Below are positions 37,500 through 50,365 of a DNA stretch of 64,000 bases, in pieces. The notes under the pieces were generated by a model. It was not told the DNA's origin. It was given only the letters and a program-made list of their open reading frames with translations, and did no database searches. The first letter of the stretch is position 1, and each line of letters opens with the position of its first letter. Made by a program: the position numbers and the translations under genes. The DNA lies in NCBI GenBank assembly GCA_037013685.1, contig CM072897.1:18984143-19048142 (forward strand), written 5' to 3'. Source of the DNA: Acridotheres tristis (Eukaryota > Chordata > Aves > Passeriformes > Sturnidae).

Positions 37500-39303
37500 T
37501 GTCCCAAGGGCAGCTCCCGGTGGCGGTCACCTCTGTCACTGCCACCCCCAGGGGACACCGGGGGAGCGGGGACATCGCAGGTGACAATTCCGGGCGGGGA
37601 CATCCCCAGTGACGCTGCAGGTGACAATTCCCACCGGTGCCATGCCCGGTGACACCGCAGGTGACAATTCCCGGCGGGATCCGAGTTCCGGGATCTCCCC
37701 GCGCTCCCGGCCCCGCTCTGGCGACGTCGGCGACGCGATGGGGACAGGAAGGAGCAGCGGTGGCGCTTCCTGGTGGCTTTGTCATGTGACGGCGCAGCAG
37801 CGGATCCGATCCCGAATCCCGGATCCCGGCCCGGTGAGCGGATCCATTTTTCCGGGAGAACCCCGGGAATGCGAGGATTTGGGATCGGGGGGAACCCAGC
37901 CCCAAAAGGGGGGTGGGAAAAGGGGTTTTGTCCCCAAAATTCCCGCGCCGCCGCGGCCTCCGTGTGGCGACAGGGAAGGGGAATGCTGGGGTGGAAATGG
38001 GGCCGGGAATGGGGCCGGGATTGGGGTGGGAATGGGGCCGGGAATGTCCCCGCCCGGGATGGAGCGGGGCTGGCGCGGCCCCACGCGTGGGGACAATGGG
38101 GACAGCCCGGACCGGTCTCGGCTCCCCGGGTCTTTGGGGAAGCGGCCCCCACGGTACCGGCAGCACTTCCCGGTGCCAGAATTCCCATTCCGGTACCAGG
38201 ATTCCCCCATTCCTGCAGCCCCATCCCCATTCCTGTATCCCCATCCCGGTCCCACATCCTCATCCCGGTGTCCCCATCTCAATCTCACATCCCTATCCTG
38301 GTCCCACCATCCCCATTATCGGTCCCACCATCCCCATTCCCGCATCCCCATCCCCGGTCCCGCATGCCCATCCCGGTACTACCATCTCCATCCGGATCTC
38401 AGGATTCCCTCATTCCCACATCCCCATCCCATTCCTGCATTCCCATCCCTGTCCCACACCCTCATCCCGTTCCCACCATCCCCATCCCTGTCCCGCCATC
38501 CCCATCCCAGTCCCGCATCCCCATTCCCTCATCCCCATCCCCATTTCCGCATCCCCATCCCGGTCCTACCATTCGCATCCTGATCTCAGGATTCCCCCAT
38601 TCCCACATCCCCATCCCATTCCTGCATTCCCATCCCTGTCCCACACCCTCATCCCGCTCCCACCATCCCCATCCCTGTCCCGCCATCCCCATCCCAGTCC
38701 TACCATCCCCATCCTGGTCTCAGGATTCCCCCATTCCCGCATCCCCATACCTGGCCCCACATCCCCATCCCGGTCCCGCCATCTCCATATCGGTCCCACA
38801 TCCCCATCCTGATCCCGCATCCCCATCCCGGCCCCACATTCCCAGTCCCACATCCCTGTCCCACACCGCCATCCCCATCCCAGTCCCGCATCCCCATCCC
38901 GGCCCCACATTCCCAGTCCCACATCCCCATCCCTGTCCCACACCGCCATCCCCATCCCGGTCCCACATCCCCACCCTGATCCCCATCCCGGCCCCACATT
39001 CCCAGTCCCACATCCCCATCCTGATCCCGCATCCCTATCCCGGCCCCACATTCCCAGTCCCATATCCCCATCCCTGTCCCGCATCCCCCCATTCCCGCAC
39101 CCCCGGATTCCCCCGGCACCCCCCACACCTCCCGGTCTCACTCTCTTCTCTTTTCCGCCTCTCCCCTCCCTTTCTCCCTCCCCTCTCTCCCTCTCTCCCC
39201 TCCCTCCGTCCCTCCCCCCGCCGTCCCCGCCCCTCTCCCCCGCTCCTCCTCCCGGTACCGTTCCCGTTCCCGTTCCAGGCCTGCCGGACCCGCCGCCGCA
39301 TCC
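37500..39303 (+). promoter_or_regulatory. PML: GC-rich upstream region of PML, partly repetitive
   Basis: 37500-38180 is CpG-rich with three spaced copies of GCAGGTGACAATTCC and an E-box/M-box-like GTCATGTGAC at 37781. A donor-like GTGAGCGG occurs near 37832, so an upstream noncoding exon is possible. 38180-39080 is a CCCATCCCGGTCC-type array. A CT-rich stretch at 39130-39260 precedes the start codon. The transcription start cannot be placed. Confidence 0.35.
38180..39080 (+). repeat. CCCATCCCGGTCCCGCAT array upstream of PML
   Basis: C-rich units of 12-24 bases, with a longer segment that includes CTCAGGATTCCCCCATTCC repeated about three times. Confidence 0.8.
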
Positions 39304-42300
39304 ATGCCCGAGAGCCCGGCCGAGCCCCCGCCGCCCCCGCCAGGTACCGGGGGGACACGGGGACAGAGCCAGAGCCCCCGCAGGGACCGCGGGCGTTTCC
39401 CGCTTGGGGAGAGGCTGCGGGTGAATCCTTGGGCTGCCAAATCCCTGTGGGGTGGCAAGAGGCGTCCCGGCTTTTTTCGGCTCCCCCCAAATATTTATTT
39501 GGGGGAGAAGGGGTGGTTTGTCCGCGCGGCCGAGCCGGGGGAGGCTCGAGGGGTGGGGGGACACCTTTGGGGACACCTTTGGGGGACAGGTCTGGTGGAG
39601 GGGACAGCGGTGCCGGGGAGGTTTTGGGGTCGGTGCCGGGGAGGTTTTGGGGTCGGTGCCGGGGAGGTTTTGGGGTCGCTGTCTCCCCGCTTTTCCCCCC
39701 GTCGGGGCAGGAAGGGGCGGCGGCGGCACCGAAACCGTTTTGCTTTCGTTTCCTCCTCTCCGCCGGAGGGAATTCCGGGAAGGCGAAGAGCCCGGGGAGG
39801 GCGGGGAGGATCCCGCGAGGATCCCGCAGAACCCTGAGCGGGATTTCTGGCCCCGAGCCACAGCTCCCATCCCACGGGAGGATTTCCCTCCGTATCTCCG
39901 CAGATGCGGACGGAACCGAGGACGGAACCGAGGAGGGAACCGCGGCCCGCGCGGAGCCGCGCCGCGCCGCGGGCACTCCCCCGTCGGAGGCGGAGGAGCA
40001 GGAGGAGGATGAGGACGATGAAGATTTCCAGTTCCTGCGCTGCGAGGGCTGCGGGCAGGACTCGGCGCGGCCGCGGCTGCTGAGCTGCCTGCACACGCTG
40101 TGCCCCGGCTGCCTGAGCGACACCAAGCAGTGCCCGCTGTGCCAGGCGGCCTCGGGGGCGCCCGCCATGGACAACCTGCTGTTCGCCAACCTGCGGAGCC
40201 GCCTGCAGGTCTGGAGGCAGATCCGGAGCTCGGGCGGGCCCGGCTGCAGCCGCTGCAAGGGCGAGGCGGCGCTGGTGTGGTGCTCGGACTGCGAGGAGTT
40301 CTTCTGCGCCAAGTGCTTCGAGGAGCACCAGTGGTGGCACAAGAAGAAGGCGCACAGGGTCAGGAAGGTGGAGGAGCTGCGGGCGGGCTCGGCGCGGCAG
40401 TTCCTGGAGGACACCAAAACCTCCTGCAGCCTCTTCTGCTCCAGCGCCAGCCACCCCGAGGAGAGCCGCGTGTGCAGGTGAGGGCGCCGGGGCGGGGCCT
40501 TCCCAACCTCATCCTGGCCCCAAACATCGGCCTGGCCCCAAATCTCAGCCCTCTCCCAAATCTGCCCCCATCCCCAAACCTCGTCCTGTCCCAAATCCCA
40601 CCCTCCTCCTGAAATGGGCAGGAGAGGGATGAGCCTAAATCTCGTCCTGTCCCCAAATCTCAACCCTCTCCCAAATCTGCCCCCATCCCCAAATCTCGTC
40701 CTGTCCCCAAATCTCAGCCCTCTCCCAAATCTGCCCCCATCCCCAAATCTCACCCTCTCTCCAAATCTCACACTGTCCCCAAGGCTCCTTCTGTCCCCAA
40801 ATTTCACCCCATTCACAAATCTCCCCCTCCCCAAATCTCATCCTGTCCCCAAATCCTGCCCTGCTCCATGGCATTTGGGGGATGATGCTCCAGCCTGGAA
40901 TGGGCAGGAGAGGGATGAGCCCAAGTCTCATACTGTCCCCAAATCTCGTCCTGTCCCTAAGACTACCCCATCCCCAAATCTCACCCCACTCCCAATCTCC
41001 CTGTCCCAAATCTCGTTCTGTCCCCAAAGCTCTGTCCCAGGGATTTTGTCCCCTGTGTTTGGGGAGCATTAGCAGTGGCCCCCGAGAGCCCCCGGCAGTG
41101 CCAGGGCAGGGGGGGCTGTGCCAGGGCAGCTCCAGGTGGGAATTGTGGGAAAATGCTCCAGAAGGCACTGCCCAGGCTGCCCAGGAATGGGCAGTGACCC
41201 CTGCCCATCCCTGCCCATCCCTGTCCATCCCTGCCCATCCCTGTCCATCCCTGCCCATCCCTGCCCATCCCTGCCCATCCCTGCCCATCCCTGTCCATCC
41301 CTGTCCATCCCTGCCCATCTCTGCCCATCCCTGCCCATCTCTGCCCATCCCTGCCCATCCCTGCCCATCTCTGTCCATCACTGACCATCCTTGTCCATCT
41401 CTGCCCATCACTGTCCATGACTGACCATCCCTCTCCATCCCTGTCCATCACTGACCGTCACTGACCCCTGTCCATCCCTGACCCCTGTCCATCCCTGCCC
41501 ATCCCTGACCAGTGTCCATCACTGACCTGTCCCTCCCTGACCCCTGTCCATCCCTGACCCCTGCCCATCCCACCCATCCCGGGAGCCAATCCCATTCCCC
41601 CTGGAGCAGCTCCCGGGGGGTTCCAAACCTTCGTGGCTCCGCTGCCACCCTTGCCCTGATGCCCGCCGCGTGTCCCCTCCCCGGCAGCATCTACTGCCCG
41701 CGCTGCGAGCGGGCTCTGTGTTGTACCTGCGCCCTGCTGGACACTCGCCACGCTCCTTTCCGCGACCTCCGCGCCGAGAGCCGCCGGCGCCAGGACGAGC
41801 TGAGCTCCCTGCGCCGGGACCTGCGGCGGCTCCGCGGCGGCTTCGAGGCGGCGCTGGCTCGGCTGCGGAGCGAGGCCGCCCGGCGGGAGCAGCAGCGGGA
41901 GCGGCTGCGGGAGCGCGTCCGCGCCAGCGCCGAGCGCCTGGAGCAGCTGGTGCGGAGGGAGGCGGAGGAGCTGCGGGCGCTGCTGGAGGCGCGGCCGGAG
42001 CGCAGCGGGAGCGCCCTGGCCGAGGAGCTGCGCGGAACGGAGGGGGCCCTGCTGCGGCTGGAGGCGGCCGAGAGGCTGGTGGAGAGGCTGGGGCGCTACG
42101 GCGGCGACCAGGAGCTGATGGACATGCAGCCCTTCGTCAAGGGAGCGCTGCTGCAGCTGCAGCGGCTGCGGCCGCCCCAGGCCCCCGAGCTGCGGGAGCC
42201 GCCGGACTTCGCCCAGTGCCGGGCGGGGCTGCGGGCGCTGGTGGAGCGCGTCACGGGGCGCCCGGGTGAGGGGATGGGACACAGGGATACAGGGATACAG

Positions 42301-45300
42301 GGATACAGGGATACTGGGATACAGGGATGGGATGGGATACAGGGATGGGATATAGGGATGGGACACAGGGATGGGATACAGGGATCGGATGGGATGGGAT
42401 GGGATACAAGGATGGGATGATACAGGGATGGGATACAGGGATGGGATACAGGGATGGGATACAGGGATGGGATACAGGGACAGGATGGGATGGGATGGGA
42501 TGGGATGGGATGGGATGGGATATGGATGGGATGGGATGGGATACAGGGATGGGATGGGATACAGGGATGGGATACAGGGATGGGATGGATGGGATACAGG
42601 GATGGGATGGGATACAGGGATGGGATGGGATACAGGGATGGGATACAGGGATGGGATACAGGGATGGGATGGGATACAGGGATGGGATACAGGGATGGGA
42701 TACAGGGATGGGATACAGGGATGGGATGGGATGGGATACAGGGATGGGATACAGGGATGGGATGGGATACAGGGATGGGATGGGATACAGGGATGGGATA
42801 CAGGGATGGGATACAGGGATGGGATACAGGGATGGGATACAGGGATGGGGGGATGGGATGGGATACAGGGATGGGATACAGGGATGGGATACAGGGATGG
42901 GAGCTCAAGGCTCAGCCTGTTGCAAATGCTGAGCGATGTCCCAGTTGGGCTTGGACACTGGATGGTGGGCATCTGGAACTTCTATTGTCATCCCCCTCCT
43001 CTCCTCCTTCTTCTTTTTCTTCTTTTTCTTCTTTTTCTTCTTTTTCTTCTTTTTCTTCTTTTTCTTCTTTTTTTTCTTCTCCTCCTCCTCCTCCTTCTTC
43101 CCCCCCTCCTCCTTCTTTTTCTTCTTTTTCTTCTTTTCCTTCTTTTCTTTCTTTTCCTTCCTTTTCATTTTTTTCTTCGTTTTCTTCTCCTCCTCCTCAC
43201 CCTCATGGGATTTTCTCCATTGTTTTTGTGGCTCCCCTTTTGGGGACAGGCTTTGGGAATGCTCATTCCCGGAGCTTCCCGAACCCCCTGGGCCATCCCA
43301 ATCCAGAGGGGAGGGGCCTGGAGCAGCCGGGCGGGGTTTTCCCAGCTCCGGAGGCTCCTGGATCTCATCCCGGTTTTCTCCATCCCTGGCACAGATGTCC
43401 CCGAGGTCGAGGTGGCCCTGGAGGACAACCTGGTGAGACATCGGGGTGCTCCTGCCCCACCCCAAACCCGGCCCTCTCCTTTCCCTCCCCATCCCGATAT
43501 TCCCGGTTTTTCCTCGCCCATGAATCCCCACATTGCACCAGGCACGGTCCCGCCCCGTCCCCTCATTTTCCACCGCGAATTCCCTGACCAAGGGAGCAGC
43601 ACCCAGCCCCATCCCAAATCCTCCGTGCCTCAGTTTCCCCGTTCCCGAGGGTGTCCCTGCCCCCCCCCAACTCTGGGATCCAAATCCATGCTTTTCCCAC
43701 AGGAAGAGGATTCCATCCATCCCAAAATCCAGCGTGTCTCCAGCCTCGAGGAGATCCCCATGGACCAGGTGAGGCTCATCCCACCCAGGAGGGATCTGCT
43801 GGGATTCCCACCCCAATCCCAACCCCAATCCCAATCCCAATCCCAATCCCAACCCCAACCCCAATCCCGATCCTGCTTTTCCAGCCTCGACCATGCTCCT
43901 CCTGGAACAAGCGGCCTCTTCTCTGCGTGGAGAGGGGCAGCCAGATGTCTCCCAAAATCCTGAAGCTGGAATGTGACCACGAGGCAGGCCCCAGCCGTCC
44001 TGAATCCCACTGGGAATTCCAGACAGAGCCCGGCCCCTCCACGTCACGGCACAACTGCGTCCGCAGCGGTGACGCAGGTGGGGACCGGGAATGTCACCGT
44101 CCTTCTTCTTATCCCATTTTTCCCCATCCTGTGGGATATTTCCCAGCCTTTCTGCACCCTCATTCCACGGGAATCGTGGCCAAGGATGCTCCAGATCCAT
44201 GGGGTGAGGGATCCATGGAGTGAGGGATCCATGAGGTGAGGGATTGATCCATGGGGTGAGGGATCCGTGGGGTGAGGGATTGATCCATGGGGTGAGGGAT
44301 TGATCCATGGGGTGAGGGATTGATCCATGGGGTGAGGGATCTATGGGATGAAGGATCCATGGGGTGAGGGATCTGTGGGGTGAGGGATTGATCCATGGGG
44401 TGAGGGATCTGTGAGGTGAGGGATTCATGGGATGAAGGATCCACTGAGTGAGGGACCCATGGAATTCAGGATCCATGGGGTGAGGTATCCATGGGGTGAG
44501 GGATCCATGGGGTGAGGGATCTGTGGGATGAAGGATCCATGGGGTGAGGGGTTGATCCATGGGGTGAGGATCCATGGGGATCTATGGAATTTGGGATCCA
44601 TGGGATGAGGGATTGATCCATGGGGTGAGGGATCTATGGGATGAAGGATCCATGGGGTGAGGGATCCATGGGATGAAGGATCCATGGGGTGAGGGATCCA
44701 TGGGATGAAGGATCCATGGGGTGAGGGATCTATGGGATGAAGGATCCATGGGGTGAGGGATCCATGGGATGAAGGATCCATGGGGTGAGGGGTCCATGGG
44801 GTGAGGGATCTGTGGGGTGAGGGATCCATGAGGTGAGGGATCAATCCATGGGGTGAGGGATCGATCCATGGGGTGAGGGATCCATGGGATTCAGGATCCG
44901 TGGGGTGAGGATCATGGGGTGAAGGATCCATGGGGTGAGGATCTATGGGATGAGGGATCCATGGAGTGAGGGACCCATGGAATTCAGGATCCATGGGGTG
45001 AGGGATCCATGGAATTCAGGATCCATGGGGTGAGGGACCCATGGAATTCAGGATCCATGGGGTGAGGTATCCATGAGATGAGGGATCTGTGGGGTGAGGA
45101 TCCATGGGGTGAGGGATCCATGGAATGAAGGATCCATGGGATGGTGGATCCATGAGGTGAAGATACATGGGGTGAGGGATCCATGGGGTGAGGATTCATG
45201 GGATGAAGGATCCATGGGGTGAGGATCCGTGGGGATCTATGGAATTTGGGATCCATGGGGTGAGGATCCATGGGATGAGGGATCCATGGAGTCACCACCA

Positions 45301-45484
45301 TTCCAGGGCTTTCCCCCAAGCTCTGGCTGGCTCCTGGTGTGACACCCAGGATCGTTGATCCCGTGGGATGTGGAATTTTGGGATTTCCCTTGCAGAGGGC
45401 TGCAGCATCATCATCTGCAGCTCGGACGACAGCGACGAGGACACCGTGGTGGTGACAGTGACACCGGACCCACCCCCCTGCTGA
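39304..45484 (+). CDS. PML: Promyelocytic leukaemia protein (PML/TRIM19), short SIM-ending form
   Basis: Scaffold of PML nuclear bodies and a SUMO-regulated TRIM protein. Exons: 39304-39343, 39904-40477, 41688-42265, 43395-43432, 43703-43768, 43885-44077 and 45396-45484, giving 525 residues with consistent phases. The RING begins FQFLRCEGC at about residue 55 and has all C3HC4 ligands through PLC near 98. B-box 1 (CSRCKGEAALVWC, AKCFEEHQWW) and B-box 2 (SIYCPRCERALCCTC) follow. The adjacent cysteines that bind arsenic in human PML are kept. A long Arg/Glu/Leu coiled coil fills exon 3 to about residue 395. LKLE around Lys459 matches the human Lys490 SUMO site. The end, IIICSSDDSDED at 501-512, is the SUMO-interacting motif. 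The start is the first ATG before a GT donor. The first exon and the small exons 4 and 5 are the least certain parts. No exonuclease-like C terminus of the long human isoform was found. Confidence 0.88.
40500..41040 (+). repeat. PML intron 2 CCCCAAATCTC array
   Basis: TGTCCCCAAATCTCAGCCCT-type units, the same family as the array at 36600-37480. A longer unit with GAATGGGCAGGAGAGGGATG occurs at 40613 and 40898. Confidence 0.8.
41190..41590 (+). repeat. PML intron 2 10-bp minisatellite CCCATCCCTG
   Basis: About 40 decamers of CCCATCCCTG, TCCATCCCTG and related forms. Confidence 0.9.
42267..42905 (+). repeat. PML intron 3 GGGATACAGGGATGGGAT array
   Basis: Begins at the exon 3 donor and continues as units of 5 and 15 bases. 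Confidence 0.9.
43000..43205 (+). repeat. Long polypyrimidine tract in PML intron 3
   Basis: TTCTTTTTC repeats followed by CTCCTC and more TTCTTTTTC, about 200 bases of C and T with almost no purine. Confidence 0.9.
44190..45295 (+). repeat. PML intron 6 GGATCCATGGGGTGAGG array
   Basis: Units of 17-19 bases and variants, each with GGATCCATGG and usually a donor-like GGGTGAGG. It fills the intron between exons 6 and 7. Confidence 0.9.
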
Positions 45485-45931
45485 CGGCCCGAGGAGTCAT
45501 CCGGCCTCATCCTGGAATTCCCACGTTTCCACTTGGAATTTTATCTTCTTGGCCAATCCCAAATTTATTCTTGGACTGCGCTTCCGGAGTGACCCCAAAT
45601 CGCTGCTGAGATCTCCCCTTCCAGGCTTTGAGGTTTCTTGGGAATGATGTTCGCTTCTTAAATCCCATCCAGGTTGATCCCAAAATAGAATTGGGGAATT
45701 GGATTTGGGATCTGTGCTGGCAGATCCCGTCCCCGAGCCCCCTGAAATGTGGGGAGATGATCCCAAGGGTGGGATTCCCTCTGGGATCCCCCATCAGCAC
45801 CTGGAGCAGGGAATTCCTTAGGATGTGGGTTGGGATTTGGATTGGGATTGGGATTGGGATTGGAATTGGGATAAAAGTTGATTTTCCAGTGTAACAAGGC
45901 ACTAAAATCCCAGTTTTTTAATGTCTCCCCC

Positions 45932-45937
45932 AATAAA
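45932..45937 (+). promoter_or_regulatory. PML: PML polyadenylation signal AATAAA
   Basis: AATAAA lies about 450 bases after the PML stop in low-repeat sequence, the first such hexamer downstream. It supports transcript termination here and hence the short C terminus. Confidence 0.6.
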
Positions 45938-45979
45938 GCTGTTCCGGGATAAAATTCCAGCCCTGCCACCGCTCCCTCC

Positions 45980-46735
45980 ATCGATTCTTCCCACCCTGCT
46001 TTTCCCAATCCATCCTGAACGGAGGAAAAATGGGAATTATGGGGTAAAACCTGTCCCTCCTTCTGGGTTTTAGGGATGGGAGAAATCCCTGAGGGCAAGG
46101 AGAGACCACAGGGATAAAATTCTCACATTCCATGAGTGGAGGAGCCTCATTCCAGCCACATTCCCACAGATCCAGGGCTACCAGGAAAAAGGGAAATGGA
46201 ATTTCCATTTTCCAGGGAAAGAGTGTGGGATTGTCCTGAGGGAAAACAGGGAATGAATTCAGGGCTCTGCTTTCATCCCAGATCCCATTTTTGGAACAGC
46301 TCCAGCTCCAGGAATGTTTTCCATGGATTGCATTCCCAGGATTTGAGTGTTCCTGCCTCAGTCCCAGCTGGATTCAGGGCTCTGCTTTTTTCCCAGTTCC
46401 CATTTTTGGGGGGACACTCCCAGCTCCAGGAATCTTTTCCATGGATTAAATTCCCATTCCTCACTCCCAAAGCTGTTCCCATCCAGCCTTGAGCCATCAG
46501 CCGGGACTGGGATCCCTTCTCCAGGATTTCCGGGATTTTGGGGACATGGGGACACCGGCCCGGGGGTGGCACCTGGCCTTGTCCCCATCCAAGTCATTGG
46601 GATTCCCATTTGGAGCTGGGAATTCTGGAATTCCTCAGCCACAAGGGTGTCCCCAAAAGTGACATTTTCCGGTGAATGTGGGGACACAGAGGGACCCCAA
46701 AATCCTGATCCCAACCGCTTTTCCCAGGATATCCC
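45980..46735. other. Intergenic, mostly low-repeat, no gene recognised
   Basis: A roughly 110-base duplication is visible (GAATTCAGGGCTCTGCTTT near 46254, GATTCAGGGCTCTGCTTTT near 46371, each followed by a CCAGCTCCAGGAAT segment). No exon was found. Confidence 0.4.
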
Positions 46736-46885
46736 AGGAGGTGGTGGCACTGGGTGTCCCCATGGAAGTGGCACTGGGTGTCCCATGGAGGTGGCACTGC
46801 TGTCCCATGGAGGTGACACTGGGTGTCCCATGGAGGTGGCACTGGGTGTCCCATGGAGGTGGCACTGCTGTCCCAGGGTGTCCCA
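46735..46885 (+). repeat. Short minisatellite TGTCCCATGGAGGTGGCACT
   Basis: Six units of 20-26 bases. Confidence 0.8.
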
Positions 46886-47029
46886 TGGATGTCACCTCCG
46901 GTGACAGTCGCGGGGTGGGGGCAGTGTCGCCGAGCGGGGCTGGCTGTGACAAGGCAGTGCCACCACCAGGTGTCACCTTCGCACAGCGACTCGCGTGCTG
47001 GCGCTGCTCTGGTGACACTGGGGACATGG

Positions 47030-47870
47030 CACGTGTGACACCGACACGGTGACACTGGGGACACTGATGGTGTGACACCGACACTGGTGACATGGCACTA
47101 TGACACTGTGACACTATGACAATGACATTGTGACACTGACACGGTGGCAGTGGGGACATGACACTGGGGACACTGTGACACAGCCTGTGACACTGGGGAC
47201 ATGACAGTATGACACCGAGACATGTGACACTGACACAGTGACACTGGGGACATGACAGTGTGACACTGAGCCTGTGACACACGGTGACAGTGTCACACTG
47301 TGACACTGACATTGTGACACCAACAGGGTGATACTGAGGACACTGACTCTGTGACACTGACCCTGTGGCACTGACACTGCCACAGTGACACTGGGGACAC
47401 TGACACTGGCACACTGACATTGGGGACACTGACATTGTCACATTGACACTGGTGACACTGACACTGCCACATTGACACTGGGGACACTGACACTGGCACA
47501 GTCACACTGTCACACTCACAGTCACACTGACATTGGTCACATTGACATTTGTCACACTGACATGGATGACAATGACATTGGGGACACTGACATTGGTGGC
47601 ACTGAGACTGTCACACTGACATTGGGGACACTGACATTGTCACATTGACACTGGTGACACTGACACTGTCACAATGATGCTGTCACACTGACATTGGTCA
47701 CACTGACATTGGTCACACTGACGTTTATTTGTCACACTGACACTGTCACACTGACACTGTCACACACTGTCACACTGACATTGGTGACAATGACATTTAT
47801 TTGTCACACTGACATTGGTGACACTGATACTGTCACACTGGCACTGTCACACTGACATTTGTCACACCCC
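47030..47870 (+). repeat. GACACTGACATTGTCACA array
   Basis: Units of 6-18 bases built from GACACTG and TCACACTG. The sequence is rich in short inverted GTGTCA/TGACAC pairs. Confidence 0.85.
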
Positions 47871-48184
47871 CAGCCCCCCCGGGTGTCCCCCGAAGGTCCC
47901 GTGGTCACCCCCAGGTGGCGGCTGCACCGTGCCCGGGGTGGGCGAGGGGAGGGGAAGCCTCTCCGGGTGTTTTTAGGGCCACAAACAGCTCTGATGGAAT
48001 CCTATTGATGATCCCGATGGGATGTGATCGATAATTGCCAGCCCCATCAATCAATTCCTAAAGCAACACTGGGGAAAGGGAGGGGAGCGGGAGAGGGAAA
48101 AATGGGATGGGAAAATGATGGGAAAAATCCGGTCTGATGATGGAAATGGATCTGTGCCATTCATGGATCCATCTCTGCATCCAT

Positions 48185-50365
48185 GGATCTATGGATCCAT
48201 CCATCCATCATCCATCCATCATCCATCATCCATCATCCATCATCCATCCATCATCCATCATCCATCCATCATCCATCATCCATCATCCATCCATCATCCA
48301 TCATCCATCCATCCATCATCCATCATCCATCATCCATCCATCATCCATCCATCATCCATCATCCATCATCCATCATCCATCATCCATCATCCATCATCCA
48401 TCCATCATCCATCATCCATCATCCATCATCCATCATCCATCATCCATCATCCATCATCCATCATCCATCCATCATCCATCATCCATCATCCATCATCCAT
48501 CATCCATCATCCATCATCCATCCATCCATCATCCATCATCCATCCATCATCCATCATCCATCATCCATCCATCCATCATCCATCATCCATCATCCATCAT
48601 CCATCCATCCATCCATCATCCATCATCCATCCATCATCCATCATCCATCATCCATCCATCATCCATCCATCCATCCATCAGCCATCCATCATCCATCCAT
48701 CCATCATCCATCATCCATCATCCATCATCCATCATCCATCATCCATCATCCATCCATCATCCATCATCCATCATCCATCCATCATCCATCATCCATCATC
48801 CATCCATCATCCATCCATCCATCCATCAGCCATCCATCGTCCATCCATCCATCATCCATCATCCATCCATCCATCATCCATCATCCATCATCCATCATCC
48901 ATCATCCATCCATCATCCATCATCCATCCATCATCCATCATCCATCCATCCATCATCCATCATCCATCATCCATCATCCATCCATCCATCATCCATCCAT
49001 CCATCCATCATCCATCATCCATCATCCATCATCCATCCATCATCCATCATCCATCATCCATCCATCATCCATCCATCCATCATCCATCCATCCATCATCC
49101 ATCATCCATCCATCATCCATCATCCATCATCCATCCATCATCCATCATCCATCCATCCATCCATCCATCATCCATCCATCATCCATCATCCATCCATCCA
49201 TCATCCATCATCCATCATCCATCATCCATCCATCATCCATCATCCATCCATCATCCATCATCCATCCATCCATCATCCATCATCCATCATCCATCCATCC
49301 ATCATCCATCATCCATCATCCATCATCCATCATCCATCATCCATCCATCATCCATCATCCATCATCCATCCATCATCCATCATCCATCATCCATCATCCA
49401 TCCATCATCCATCCATCATCCATCATCCATCATCCATCATCCATCCATCATCCATCATCCATCATCCATCATCCATCATCCATCATCCATCCATCATCCA
49501 TCCATCATCCATCATCCATCATCCATCATCCATCCATCCATCATCCATCCATCATCCATCATCCATCATCCATCCATCCATCATCCATCATCCATCATCC
49601 ATCCATCCATCATCCATCCATCATCCATCATCCATCCATCCATCATCCATCCATCATCCATCCATCCATCCATCATCCATCATCCATCATCCATCATCCA
49701 TCATCCATCCATCCATCATCCATCATCCATCCATCCATCATCCATCATCCATCCATCCATCATCCATCATCCATCATCCATCCATCCATCCATCATCCAT
49801 CCATCCATCATCCATCATCCATCCATCATCCATCCATCCATCCATCCATCATCCATCATCCATCATCCATCCATCCATCATCCATCCATCCATCATCCAT
49901 CATCCATCATCCATCATCCATCATCCATCCATCCATCCATCATCCATCATCCATCCAATCCATCATCCATCATCCATCCATCCATCATCCATCATCCATC
50001 ATCCATCATCCATCCATCCATCATCCATCCATCCATCATCCATCATCCATCATCCATCATCCATCCATCCATCATCCATCATCCATCCATCCATCCATCC
50101 ATCATCCATCATCCATCATCCATCATCCATCCATCATCCATCCATCATCCATCATCCATCATCCATCATCCATCATCCATCCATCATCCATCCATCCATC
50201 ATCCATCATCCATCATCCATCATCCATCCATCATCCATCATCCATCATCCATCATCCATCCATCCATCCATCATCCATCATCCATCATCCATCCATCCAT
50301 CCATCATCCATCATCCATCATCCATCATCCATCATCCATCATCCATCCATCCATCCTCCATGGAT
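48185..50365 (+). repeat. CCAT/CCATCAT satellite A, 2.2 kb
   Basis: Mixture of CCAT (4) and CCATCAT (7) units without stop codons in any plus frame, which yields spurious frames over 700 residues (one, 48183-51281, runs to 1032). Only single-base interruptions such as CAGCCATC and CCAATCC are seen. Confidence 0.95.

Noticed and set aside
37773..40481. A single 902-residue open frame ending in PML exon 2
   Set aside because: Its first two thirds translate a C-rich array and intron 1. PML starts with a short exon at 39304 that splices to 39904.
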